Source of the DNA: Chrysomallon squamiferum
Taxonomy: Eukaryota; Mollusca; Gastropoda; Neomphalida; Peltospiridae
Direction: 5' to 3'
Assembly (NCBI GenBank): GCA_012295275.1
Contig: CM022671.1
Location: forward strand, 26,847,822-26,911,821
Length of the DNA: 64,000 bases
Shown here: piece after piece, positions 25,631 through 37,409 of the stretch
How positions within the stretch are numbered: position 1 is the first letter of the stretch
Layout: each line of letters begins with the position of its first letter
Notes under the pieces: model-generated
Told to the model about the DNA's origin: nothing
The model's database searches: none
The model's input: the letters and a program-made list of their open reading frames with translations, nothing else
Position numbers and translations under genes: made by a program

Positions 25631-26889
25631 ATTCTTTTTCTCATTTTCTTTATTCACTCTAAAAATAGTTCTGTTACATAATTTACCTGTCCTCGGTTTC
25701 TTATAAGAATTATTTAGCACCGTTTCCATTCTTTCATTAAAATCCTGGACACATCATCTGAAAGAAACAATAGAAAATAAAAATAAAAAATATATATAAA
25801 AGAAGTAATATTTCAGAATCTATTTCCTTGCCATTCACATTCCACGATAAGTATAAAAAGACCAGGACTTCTCTCACTTTAGATTACATTTGAAGATTCT
25901 GACTCCAATTCAGCTCTTGAATCATTGCTATAGCAGCCTTGGCTGTCTAGAATGGATTCAGAATTACCTCAATTGTTCATCAAAGGTCGACAAGATATTC
26001 TGTTTTAAACACACACACAGTCACACACGGACACACACAAACACACACCGACGTACACACACACAAACATATGTAAAGGAACCAAGTCGATACAATAAGC
26101 CTTGTGTGTGTAATTTTCTACAAATGGCTATGTTTGTGTGTGCACAAGTGATACATTCGCGTTGTCCGTTCTTAACTAGTTCACGTAACAAGTTACTTTA
26201 TATGTCACTTCTGATATTAAAAATTAAAATAATATTGCTGTAATTATTTCCGATAGACTGCCTTTAAGGCTGATTGCTGGGATTAAATAAATAAATACTA
26301 ATTATGTATAGATGGTATCCTTAAGTTTTATCCATACCTTTGAATATACTGACGAAGGCTTCTACTTTATACATCGGTTGTAACGGTAAATCATATGAAC
26401 AATGTGCACGGCATTCACGTCAGCCAAACCGTTATTATGCAAACATATCCGTCACACTTCCGACTACAACACGCTATTATCAGTGGCAGTTGCAGCGCGA
26501 CACCTTTAGTAAATAAATAAATAAATAAATAAATAAACGGCCTGGAAACTGTTTACATATTACTTGATAATGAAATAGTGCGTGTATACAAAATGTGTGT
26601 AAGCGTGTGCTTTACGTGTTTGCTGTAAACCATATAGCGATTTAAAAGATACCAAAATAGTTTAATATATAAGCGCAGAAACGCTCTCATAGTACTAGTA
26701 CGTGAAACTTGCACATTTATCTTTGTCACTGAGCCTCACTGTCTTTCCCTTCAATCTGTAAATAATTTTCTCTGTGTGTGCATACATAATAATGACGATT
26801 GAAATGAAAACAGAAATCCACGCCACCTTGCAACAACGTGGCGTCTGACGAAGATTTCCGATGTCCTTTGCTTCCGCTTTGTTCGGAAG

Positions 26890-26908
26890 CATATAAATAT
26901 GACGTCAA
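26890..26908 (+). promoter_or_regulatory. TATA and CRE-like motif of tandem unit 1 (present in all units)
   Basis: ATATAAATA directly followed by TGACGTCA, about 90 bp upstream of a conserved ATG. The seven full units carry it near 26892, 30217, 33545, 36869, 40193, 43528 and 46794. Units 2-5 read TGACGTCG, which breaks the CRE palindrome; units 1, 6 and 7 keep TGACGTCA. Promoter activity is inferred from the motifs alone. The TATA is GTATATAAATA in the other units. Confidence 0.4.
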
Positions 26909-26990
26909 TCAATGCAATAACGTCACTCGCTGATCGCTAGGTAAGTGGAAGGTCGCGCATTTTGGAGAACTTGTAAAATAATTTTGAAAT

Positions 26991-27188
26991 ATGCTGCTGA
27001 AATCGGACATCGTCGGTGAGTACGTAAAATTTAATTCCACTTTTACTCATTTTTCAGGTCATTTGTCAATTTGGTATGAAGACTCAGCGACTGGGTATTC
27101 CGAAAACAAATCTGTGGTTCTTGATCGGAAATTAATATTCGAAATTGGCATTTATCAAACTGGGCATTTTTTTCACAATCCGATCTAG
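26991..27188 (+). CDS. Short conserved reading frame of the tandem unit, unknown function
   Basis: The ATG lies about 100 bp after the TATA motif. The frame is 65 codons here and 59 in units 2-7, where it ends at GGGCATTAA (ATGs at 30318, 33647, 36959, 40294, 43629, 46895). It is open in all seven copies. A 42-nt segment bounded by GTGAGT and TTTTTCAG could be read through or, in principle, removed in frame, but 42 nt is very short for an animal intron. The few differences I see between copies (F to L, D to V, Y to H) change the protein, so there is no sign of selection on it. No signal peptide, cysteine pattern or known family. It may be chance. Confidence 0.25.
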   Translation: MLLKSDIVGEYVKFNSTFTHFSGHLSIWYEDSATGYSENKSVVLDRKLIFEIGIYQTGHFFHNPI

Positions 27189-27380
27189 ATTACTTTGGGG
27201 AACCGTCTAAATTAGCGTCCAATTCAATTAATTTTTTTTATCATTATTCTAACATTTCGGCTGACGCTTCTAAATTTAATACATTTTTAGATTTGAATAA
27301 TTATTTATAATAGTGTACGACACAAAACACTTGTCTTTTATTAATGTAGAGTAGGAGTAGTTAAGAAATAGAAAGAAACA

Positions 27381-27383
<3 letters not shown>

Positions 27384-27440
<57 letters not shown>

Positions 27441-27655
27441 CAAACAAGAAGAAACAGAAACCAATAAGAAACAGAAGAAAGAAAAGAAGAAAGAAGAAAA
27501 AGAGGAACAAGAACAAGAAGAAAAGAAGAAAGAAGAAAAAGAGGAACAAGAACAAGAAGAAAAGAAGAAAGAAGAAAAAGAGGAAAAGAAGAAAGAAGAA
27601 AAACAAGAGAACAAGAACAAGAAGGAAGAGAAGAACAGCAGCCAAGGAAAAAGAA
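27384..27655 (+). repeat. (CA)n tract followed by polypurine minisatellite, unit 1
   Basis: About 50 bp of CA repeat, then about 210 bp of almost pure A, G and C with no T, built on a 39-bp period (GAGGAACAAGAACAAGAAGA then AAAGAAGAAAGAAGAAAAA), followed by a CT-rich stretch to about 27720. The 39-bp copy number differs between units: unit 6 has fewer, unit 7 has more, and unit 5 is rearranged. Confidence 0.9.
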
Positions 27656-27794
27656 AACAAACACAACAATCTCTCCACCTATCTCTCTTTTCTCCCCTCC
27701 CTCTTCTCTCTCTCTCTCTCACACAAATCCTGTAAACATTATTTGAATTAAACATATTTTTAAAATCATCCTGTCTTCGTTTTTTGGCTCAGTA

Positions 27795-28270
27795 GATAAT
27801 TGTTTTTGTTTTTACCACTAACTCTACTAACACTTTTGTAAACTTTAAATACGATGAAATGAAATAAAAATGCTTTTTAGAACCATTTTGTTGTTTGTTT
27901 TTACTATTTTCTGTAAATAATTTTTGTATTATTAAATGAAATAAAATGATTTGTAAAGTTAATGTGTTTGTTTTTACTATTTTCTGTAAACAATTAATTA
28001 TTAAACGAAATAAAGCGGTTTTAAAAATGATTGTGTTTGTTTTTACTATTTTCTGTAAACAAATAACCATTAAATGAAATAAATATGATTTTTTTTAGAG
28101 CATTGTGTTTGTTGTTTCTTTTTAATATTTTCTGTAAACAATCATTAAATGAAATAAAAACGATTTTAAAAATACTTTTTGTTTGTTTTTACTATTTTCT
28201 GTAACAAAATAATTGAAATAAAATGATTTTAAAACGACACCGTGTTTGTTTTCTTTAAGAATAATGATAT
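27795..28270 (+). repeat. Tandem subrepeats of about 70 bp, each with AATAAA and a GT-rich stretch, unit 1
   Basis: Six degenerate copies of a module reading TTTTTACTATTTTCTGTAAA, then ATTAAATGAAATAAAA, then GATTTTAAAA, then TGTGTTTGTTTTT. Each has an AATAAA about 20-30 nt before the GT-rich stretch, the arrangement of a metazoan cleavage and polyadenylation site. The same block recurs in every full unit. On the minus strand it yields a spurious repeated frame. Confidence 0.85.
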
Positions 28271-28453
28271 TTTTTACTAACAATACTAACATTAGAAGTA
28301 GTTTAGGTAGTAGGTTCTTATTATAATTTTTGATCTGCGTTATGTGTCGTATGCTATTGAAAGAAAATCAAAATCCTTATTAATTATTCCTCACCATTCT
28401 AAATTATTATTATTATTATTATTATTAAAAGTGCTTTTTATTATTTAAATAAA

Positions 28454-28583
28454 CTGTACCTTAAATGCAGCGACAGTGAGTCACCTGGTGAGTGATGACA
28501 CCCCCACCTCAGAGTGGCTAATACGGGGTTGCTCGTACTTGAAAAAATGAGCTATCCTGGGGGACTGTTCACCTTAGGTACAG
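28454..28583 (+). ncRNA. GC-rich structured block of the tandem unit (possible structured RNA or MITE-like element)
   Basis: 130 nt here and 128 nt elsewhere, by far the least AT-rich part of the unit and nearly invariant: 31784-31911, 35111-35238, 38430-38557, 41755-41882, 45047-45174, 48364-48491. It starts CTGTACCT and ends AGGTACAG, an 8-bp terminal stem (7 bp in units 6 and 7). Inside are ACAGT/ACTGT, TCAC-CTG-GTGA, CCAC-CTCAGA-GTGG and GCTC/GAGC pairings, so a cloverleaf-like fold is possible on either strand. It matches no tRNA, 5S, snRNA or hammerhead core that I can recognise. Confidence 0.35.
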
Positions 28584-28951
28584 AACACAAAATATCGGTG
28601 TTAAATTTCATTTCAAAATATCTAAAGTATGTTTAAAAATATGATAACCTAACTATAAACAAATAAATTCTGTGTGTTTATTGATGGATCATATTCTTTC
28701 TCAGCATTTTAATTATAATTAATACAACATCACCTCATTATGTGTTTCACTGATTCATAAAACCATATGAATAATAACGATAAATGACCAAACAACTAAA
28801 TTGTCTGGATATTTTGCTAATTTTTATTTTTGTTTTATTTTTAATTTGAAAAAACAACAAAAAAATGTATTTGTCTTCTTGACATTTCCATTTACTCTCA
28901 GTATTTTTGTTTTTTCTACTGTGTGACATTTTCAAATTTTATGGTTTTCAC

Positions 28952-30711
28952 ATTCTTTTTCTCATTTTCTTTATTCACTCTAAAAATAGTTCTGTCACAT
29001 AATTTACCTGTCCTCGGTTTCTTATAAGAATTATTTAGCACCGTTTCCATTCTTTCATTAATATGCTGGACACATCATCTGAAAGAAACAATAGAAAAAA
29101 AAAAATATATATATATATAAAAGAAGTAATATTTCAGAATCTATTTACTTGCCATTCAGATTCCACGATAAGTATAAAATGACTATGAGATCTCTCACTT
29201 TAGATTACATTTGAAGATTCTGACTCCAATTCAGCTCTTGAATCATTGCTATAGCAGCCTTGGCTGTCTAGAATGGATTCAGAATTACCTCAATTGTTCA
29301 TCAAAGGTCGACAAGATATTCTGTTTTAAACACACACACAGTCACAGACGGACACACACACAAACACACACCGACGTACACACACACAAACATATGTAAA
29401 GGAAGCAAGTCGATACAATAAGCCTTGTGTGTGTAATTTTCCGCAAATGGCTATGTTTGTGTGTGCACAAGTGATATATTCACGTTGTACGTTCTTAACT
29501 AGTTCAAGTAACAAGTTACTTTATATGTCACTTCTGATATTAAACATTAAAATAATATTGCTGTAATTATTTCCGATAGACTGCCTTTAAGGCTGGTTGC
29601 TGGGATTAAATAAATAAATGCTAATTATGTATAGATGGTATCCTTAACTTTTATCCATACCTTTGAATATACTGACGAAGGCTTCTACTTTATACATCGG
29701 TTGTAACCGTAAATCATATGAACAATGTGCACGGCATTCACGTCAGCCAAACCGTTATTATGCAAACATATCCGTCACACTTCCGACTACAACTCGCTAT
29801 TATCAGTGGCAGTTGCAGCGCGACACCTTTAGTAAATAAATAAAAAAATAAAAAAATAAATAAACAGCCTGGAAACTGTTTACATATTACTTGATAATGA
29901 AATAGTGCGTGTATAGAAAATGTGTGTAAGCGTGTGCTTTACGTGTTTGCTGTAAACCATATAGCGATTTAAAAGATACCAAAATAGATTAATATATAAG
30001 CGCAGAAACGCTCTCATAGTACTAGTACGTGAAACTTGCACATTTATCTTTGTCACTGAGCCTCACTGTCTTTCCCTTCAATCTGTAAATAATTTTTTCT
30101 GTGTGTGCATACATAATAATGACGATTGAAATGAAAACAGAAATCCACGCCACCTTGCAACAACGTGGCGTCTGACGAAGATTTCCGATGTCGTTTGCTT
30201 CCGCTTTGTTCGGAAGTATATAAATATGACGTCGATCAATGCAACAACGTCACTCGCTGATCGCTAGGTAAGTGGAAGGTCGCGCATTTTGGAGAACTTG
30301 TAAAATAATTTTGAAATATGCTGCTGAAATCGGACATCGTCGGTGAGTACGTAAAATTAAATTCCACTTTTACTCATTTTTCAGGTCATTTGTCAATTTG
30401 GTATGAAGTCTCAGCGACTGGGTATTCCGAAAACAAATCTGTGGTTCTTGATCGGAAATTAATATTCGAAATTGGCATTTATCAAACTGGGCATTAAGGG
30501 TTTTTTTCACAATCCGATCTAGATTACTTTGGGGAACCGTCTAAATTAGCGTCCAATTCAATTAATTTTTATCATTATTCTAACATTTCGGCTGACGCTT
30601 CTAAATTTAATACATTTTTAGATTTGAATAATTATTTATAATAGTGTACGACACAAAACACTTGTCTTTTATGTAATTAGTAGAGTAGGAGTAGTTAAGA
30701 AATAGAAAAGA

Positions 30712-30767
<56 letters not shown>

Positions 30768-31726
30768 CAAACAAGAAGAAACAGCAAGACCAGACGAAAG
30801 AAGAAAGAAAAGAAGAAAGAAGAAAAAGAGGAACAAGAACAAGAAGAAAAGAAGAAAGAAGAAAAAGAGGAACAAGAACAAGAAGAAAAGAAGAAAGAAG
30901 AAAAAGAGGAAAAGAAGAAAGAAGAAAAACAAGAGAACAAGAACAAGAAGGAAGAGAAGAACAGCAGCCAAGGAAAAAGAAAACAAACACAACAATCTCT
31001 CCACCTGTCTCTCTTTCTCTCCCTCTTTCTCTCTCTCTCTCTCACACAAATTCTGTAAACATTATTTGAATTAAACATATTTTTAAAATCATCCTGTCTT
31101 CGTTTTTTGGCTCAGTAGATAATTGTTTTTGTTTTTACCACTAACTCTACTAACACTTTTGTAAACTTTAAATACGATGAAATGAAATAAAAATGCTTTT
31201 TAGAACCATTTTGTTGTTTGTTTTTACTATTTTCTGTAAATAATTTTTGTATTATTAAATGAAATAAAATGATTTGTAAAGTTAATGTGTTTGTTTTTAC
31301 TATTTTCTGTAAACAATTAATTATTAAACGAAATAAAGCGGTTTTAAAAATGATTGTGTTTGTTTTTACTATTTTCTGTAAACAAATAACCATTAAATGA
31401 AATAAATATGATTTTTTTTAGAGCATTGTGTTTGTTGTTTCTTTTTAATATTTTCTGTAAACAATCATTAAATGAAATAAAAACGATTTTAAAAATACTT
31501 TTTGTTTGTTTTTACTATTTTCTGTAACAAAATAATTGAAATAAAAATGATTTTAAAACGACACCGTGTTTGTTTTCTTTAAGAATAATGATATTTTTTA
31601 CTAACAATACTAACATTAGAAGTAGTTTAGGTAGTAGGTTCTTATTATAATTTTTGATCTGCGTTATGTGTCGTATGCTATTGAAAGAAAATCAAAATCC
31701 TTATTAATTATTCCTCACCATTCTAA

Positions 31727-31758
<32 letters not shown>

Positions 31759-32280
31759 AAGTGCTTTTTATTATTTAAATAAACTGTACCTTAAATGCAG
31801 CGACAGTGAGTCACCTGGTGAGTGATGACACCCCCACCTCAGAGTGGCTAATACGGGGTTGCTCGTACTTGAAAATGAGCTATCCTGGGGGACTGTTCAC
31901 CTTAGGTACAGAACACAAAATATCGGTGTTAAATTTCATTTCAAAATATCTAAAGTATGTTTAAAAATATGATAACCTAACTATAAACAAATAAATTCTG
32001 TGTGTTTATTGATGGATCATATTCTTTCTCAGCATTTTAATTATAATTAATACAACATCACCTCATTATGTGTTTCACTGATTCATAAAACCATATGAAT
32101 AATAACGATAAATGACCAAACAACTAAATTGTCTGGATATTTTGCTAATTTTTATTTTTGTTTAATTTTTAATTTTAAAAAAACAACAAAAAAATGTATG
32201 TGTCTTCTTGACATTTCCATTTACTCTCAGTATTTTTGTTTCTTCTACTGTGTGACATTTTCAAATTTTACGGTTTTCAC
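28952..32280 (+). repeat. 3.3-kb tandem unit 2
   Basis: 3329 bp. Belongs to the central group by AAGCAAGTCGA, CAAGTAAC, CTTAACTTTT and TGACGTCG. All internal modules are present. Confidence 0.95.
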
Positions 32281-33160
32281 ATTCTTTTTCTCATTTTCTT
32301 TATTCACTCTAAAAATAGTTCTGTCACATAATTTACCTGTCCTCGGTTTCTTATAAGAATTATTTAGCACCGTTTCCATTCTTTCATTAATATGCTGGAC
32401 ACATCATCTGAAAGAAACAATAGAAAATAAAAATAATATATATATATATAAAAGAAGTAATATTTCAGAATCTATTTACTTGCCATTCAGATTCCACGAT
32501 AAGTATAAAATGACTATGAGATCTCTCACTTTAGATTACATTTGAAGATTCTGACTCCAATTCAGCTCTTGAATCATTGCTATAGCAGCCTTGGCTGTCT
32601 AGAATGGATTCAGAATTACCTCAATTGTTCATCAAAGGTCGACAAGATATTCTGTTTTAAACACACACACAGTCACACACGGACACACACACAAACACAC
32701 ACCGACGTACACACACACAAACATATGTAAAGGAAGCAAGTCGATACAATAAGCCTTGTGTGTGTAATTTTCTGCAAATGGCTATGTTTGTGTGTGCACA
32801 AGTGATACATTCACGTTGTACGTTCTTAACTAGTTCAAGTAACAAGTTACTTTATATGTCACTTCTGATATTAAACATTAAAATAATATTGCTGTAATTA
32901 TTTCCGATAGACTGCCTTTAAGGCTGGTTGCTGGGATTAAATAAATAAATGCTAATTATGTATAGATGGTATCCTTAACTTTTATCCATACCTTTGAATA
33001 TACTGACGAAGGCTTCTACTTTATACATCGGTTGTAACCGTAAATCATATGAACAATGTGCACGGCATTCACGTCAGCCAAACCGTTATTATGCAAACAT
33101 ATCCGTCACACTTCCGACTACAACTCGCTATTATCAGTGGCAGTTGCAGCGCGACACCTT

Positions 33161-33192
<32 letters not shown>

Positions 33193-34037
33193 ACAGCCTG
33201 GAAACTGTTTACATATTACTTGATAATGAAATAGTGCGTGTATACAAAGTGTGTGTAAGCGTGTGCTTTACGTGTTTGCTGTAAACCATATAGCGATTTA
33301 AAAGATACCCAAATAGATTAATATATAAGCGCAGAAACGCTCTCATAGTACTAGTACGTGAAACTTGCACATTTATCTTTGTCACTGAGCCTCACTGTCT
33401 TTCCCTTCAATCTGTAAATAATTTTCTCTGTGTGTGCATACATAATAATGACGATTGAAATGAAAACAGAAATCCACGCCACCTTGCAACAACATGGCGT
33501 CTGACGAAGATTTCCGATGTCGTTTGCTTCCGCTTTGTTCGGAAGTATATAAATATGACGTCGATCAATGCAACAACGTCACTCGCTGATCGCTAGGTAA
33601 GTGGAAGGTCGCGCATTTTGGAGAACTTGTAAAATAATTTTGAAATATGCTGCTGAAATCGGACATCGTCGGTGAGTACGTAAAATTTAATTCCACTTTT
33701 ACTCATTTTTCAGGTCATTTGTCAATTTGGTATGAAGACTCAGCGACTGGGTATTCCGAAAACAAATCTGTGGTTCTTGATCGGAAATTAATATTCGAAA
33801 TTGGCATTCATCAAACTGGGCATTAAGGGTTTTTTCACAATCCGATCTAGATTACTTTGGGGAACCGTCTAAATTAGCGTCCAATTCAATTAATTTTTAT
33901 CATTATTCTAACATTTCGGCTGACGCTTCTAAATTTAATACATTTTAGATTTGAATAATTATTTATAATAGTGTACGACACAAAACACTTGTCTTTTATG
34001 TAATTAGTAGAGTAGGAGTAGTTAAGAAATAGAAAGA

Positions 34038-34089
<52 letters not shown>

Positions 34090-35050
34090 CAAACAAGAAG
34101 AAACAGCAAGACCAGACGAAAGAAGAAAGAAAAGAAGAAAGAAGAAAAAGAGGAACAAGAACAAGAAGAAAAGAAGAAAGAAGAAAAAGAGGAACAAGAA
34201 CAAGAAGAAAAGAAGAAAGAAGAAAAAGAGGAAAAGAAGAAAGAAGAAAAACAAGAGAACAAGAACAAGAAGGAAGAGAAGAACAGCAGCCAAGGAAAAA
34301 GAAAACAAACACAACAATCTCTCCACCTGTCTCTCTTTCTCTCCCTCTTTCTCTCTCTCTCTCTCTCACACAAATTCTGTAAACATTATTTGAATTAAAC
34401 ATATTTTTAAAATCATCCTGTCTTCGTTTTTGGCTCAGTAGATAATTGTTTTTTTGTTTTTACCACTAACTCTACTAACACTTTTGTAAACTTTAAATAC
34501 GATGAAATGAAATAAAAATGCTTTTTAGAACCATTTTGTTGTTTGTTTTTACTATTTTCTGTAAATAATTTTTGTATTATTAAATGAAATAAAATGATTT
34601 GTAAAGTTAATGTGTTTGTTTTTACTATTTTCTGTAAACAATTAATTATTAAACGAAATAAAGCGGTTTTAAAATGATTGTGTTTGTTTTTTACTATTTT
34701 CTGTAAACAAATAACCATTAAATGAAATAAATATGATTTTTTTTAGAGCATTGTGTTTGTTGTTTCTTTTTAATATTTTCTGTAAACAATCATTAAATGA
34801 AATAAAAACGATTTTAAAAATACTTTTTGTTTGTTTTTACTATTTTCTGTAACAAAATAATTGAAATAAAATGATTTTAAAACGACACCGTGTTTGTTTT
34901 CTTTAAGAATAATGATATTTTTTACTAACAGTACTAACATTAGAAGTAGTTTAGGTAGTAGGTTCTTATTATAATTTTTGATCTGCGTTATGTGTCGTAT
35001 GCTATTGAAAGAAAATCAAAATCCTTATTAATTATTCCTCACCATTCTAA

Positions 35051-35085
<35 letters not shown>

Positions 35086-35605
35086 AAGTGCTTTTTATTA
35101 TTTAAATAAACTGTACCTTAAATGCAGCGACAGTGAGTCACCTGGTGAGTGATGACACCCCCACCTCAGAGTGGCTAATACGGGGTTGCTCGTACTTGAA
35201 AATGAGCTATCCTGGGGGACTGTTCACCTTAGGTACAGAACACAAAATATCGGTGTTAAATTTCATTTCAAAATATCTAAAGTATGTTTAAAAATATGAT
35301 AACCTAACTATAAACAAATAAATTCTGTGTGTTTATTGATGGATCATATTCTTTCTCAGCATTTTAATTATAATTAATACAACATCACCTCATTATGTGT
35401 TTCACTGATTCATAAAACCATATGAATAATAACGATAAATGACCAAACAACTAAATTGTCTGGATATTTTGCTAATTTTTATTTTTGTTTAATTTTTAAT
35501 TTTAAAAAACAACAAAAAATGTATGTGTCTTCTTGACATTTCCATTTACTCTCAGTATTTTTGTTTCTTCTACTGTGTGACATTTTCAAATTTTACGGTT
35601 TTCAC
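32281..35605 (+). repeat. 3.3-kb tandem unit 3
   Basis: 3325 bp, central group, very close to units 4 and 5. The block before the TATA motif reads AACATGGCG instead of AACGTGGCG, creating an ATG in a good initiation context. Confidence 0.95.
33494..33589 (+). CDS. Possible 31-aa frame upstream of and across the TATA motif (units 3, 4, 5, 7)
   Basis: ATG in the context AACATGG, reading M-A-S-D-E-D-F-R-C-R and ending in TGA just before a donor-like CTAG/GTAAGT. Units 1, 2 and 6 have GTG at the same place, so the start codon is polymorphic. The sequence is GC-richer than its surroundings. It overlaps the TATA-like motif, so at most one of the two interpretations is likely to be right. Confidence 0.2.
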   Translation: MASDEDFRCRLLPLCSEVYKYDVDQCNNVTR

Positions 35606-37355
35606 ATTCTTTTTCTCATTTTCTTTATTCACTCTAAAAAATAGTTCTGTCACATAATTTACCTGTCCTCGGTTTCTTATAAGAATTATTTAGCACCGTT
35701 TCCATTCTTTCATTAATATGCTGGACACATCATCTGAAAGAAACAATAGAAAAAAAAAAAAATATATATATATAAAAGAAGTAATATTTCAGAATCTATT
35801 TACTTGCCATTCAGATTCCACGATAAGTATAAAATGACTATGAGATCTCTCACTTTAGATTACATTTGAAGATTCTGACTCCAATTCAGCTCTTGAATCA
35901 TTGCTATAGCAGCCTTGGCTGTCTAGAATGGATTCAGAATTACCTCAATTGTTCATCAAAGGTCGACAAGATATTCTGTTTTAAACACACACACGGACAC
36001 ACACACAAACACACACCGACGTACACACACACAAACATATGTAAAGGAAGCAAGTCGATACAATAAGCCTTGTGTGTGTAATTTTCTGCAAATGGCTATG
36101 TTTGTGTGTGCACAAGTGATACATTCACGTTGTACGTTCTTAACTAGTTCAAGTAACAAGTTACTTTATATGTCACTTCTGATATTAAACATTAAAATAA
36201 TATTGCTGTAATTATTTCCGATAGACTGCCTTTAAGGCTGGTTGCTGGGATTAAATAAATAAATGCTAATTATGTATAGATGGTATCCTTAACTTTTATC
36301 CATACCTTTGAATATACTGACGAAGGCTTCTACTTTATACATCGGTTGTAACCGTAAATCATATGAACAATGTGCACGGCATTCACGTCAGCCAAACCGT
36401 TATTATGCAAACATATCCGTCACACTTCCGACTACAACTCGCTATTATCAGTGGCAGTTGCAGCGCGACACCTTTAGTAAATAAATAAATAAATAAATAA
36501 ATAAACAGCCTGGAAACTGTTTACATATTACTTGATAATGAAATAGTGCGTGTATACAAAGTGTGTGTAAGCGTGTGCTTTACGTGTTTGCTGTAAACCA
36601 TATAGCGATTTAAAAGATACCCAAATAGATTAATATATAAGCGCAGAAACGCTCTCATAGTACTAGTACGTGAAACTTGCACATTTATCTTTGTCACTGA
36701 GCCTCACTGTCTTTCCCTTCAATCTGTAAATAATTTTCTCTGTGTGTGCATACATAATAATGACGATTGAAATGAAAACAGAAATCCACGCCACCTTGCA
36801 ACAACATGGCGTCTGACGAAGATTTCCGATGTCGTTTGCTTCCGCTTTGTTCGGAAGTATATAAATATGACGTCGATCAATGCAACAACGTCACTCGCTG
36901 ATCGCTAGGTAAGTGGAAGGTCGCGCATTTTGGAGAACTTGTAAAATAATTTTGAAATATGCTGCTGAAATCGGACATCGTCGGTGAGTACGTAAAATTT
37001 AATTCCACTTTTACTCATTTTTCAGGTCATTTGTCAATTTGGTATGAAGACTCAGCGACTGGGTATTCCGAAAACAAATCTGTGGTTCTTGATCGGAAAT
37101 TAATATTCGAAATTGGCATTCATCAAACTGGGCATTAAGGGTTTTTTTCACAATCCGATCTAGATTACTTTGGGGAACCGTCTAAATTAGCGTCCAATTC
37201 AATTAATTTTTATCATTATTCTAACATTTCGGCTGACGCTTCTAAATTTAATACATTTTTAGATTTGAATAATTATTTATAATAGTGTACGACACAAAAC
37301 ACTTGTCTTTTATGTAATTAGTAGAGTAGGAGTAGTTAAGAAATAGAAAGAAACA

Positions 37356-37409
<54 letters not shown>

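Larger units (their letters stand above)
25631..28951 (+). repeat. 3.3-kb tandem unit 1
   Basis: First full unit (3321 bp), using ATTCTTTTTCTCATTTTC as an arbitrary start. It shares AACCAAGTCGA, CACGTAAC and CTTAAGTTTT with units 6 and 7, and keeps an intact TGACGTCA palindrome next to the TATA motif. Internal modules are annotated separately. Confidence 0.95.

Noticed and set aside
25890-26243. Plus-strand frame beginning K-I-L-T-P-I-Q-L-L-N-H and running into H-T-H-T repeats, present in all units
   Set aside because: It starts at TTG rather than ATG, runs into a CA-rich stretch, and its end differs between units. Conservation follows from recent duplication.
27276-27755. Overlapping minus-strand frames of 100-160 codons rich in Phe, Leu, Ser, Cys and Val, recurring in all units
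   Set aside because: They are translations of (CA)n and polypurine repeats. A tract without T has no stops on the plus strand and few on the minus strand, so openness is expected. All frames are open at once, and composition follows the repeat.
27789-28070. 93-codon minus-strand frame with repeated C-L-Q-K-I-V-K-T-N-T, present in most units
   Set aside because: It is the reverse strand of the AATAAA subrepeats. The repetition comes from the DNA repeat, and the frame is broken or shifted by small indels in units 3 and 5.
27795-28270. Regular repeats that might suggest a CRISPR array
   Set aside because: The whole module of about 70 bp is repeated with AT-rich drift and no unique spacers, inside an animal genome.
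28454-28583. Hammerhead ribozyme, U1, 5S or tRNA identity for the structured block
   Set aside because: GTGATGA replaces the required CTGATGA and flanking stems do not fit a hammerhead. The GGGGGACTG resemblance to U1 is too short. No tRNA or 5S internal promoter boxes were found.
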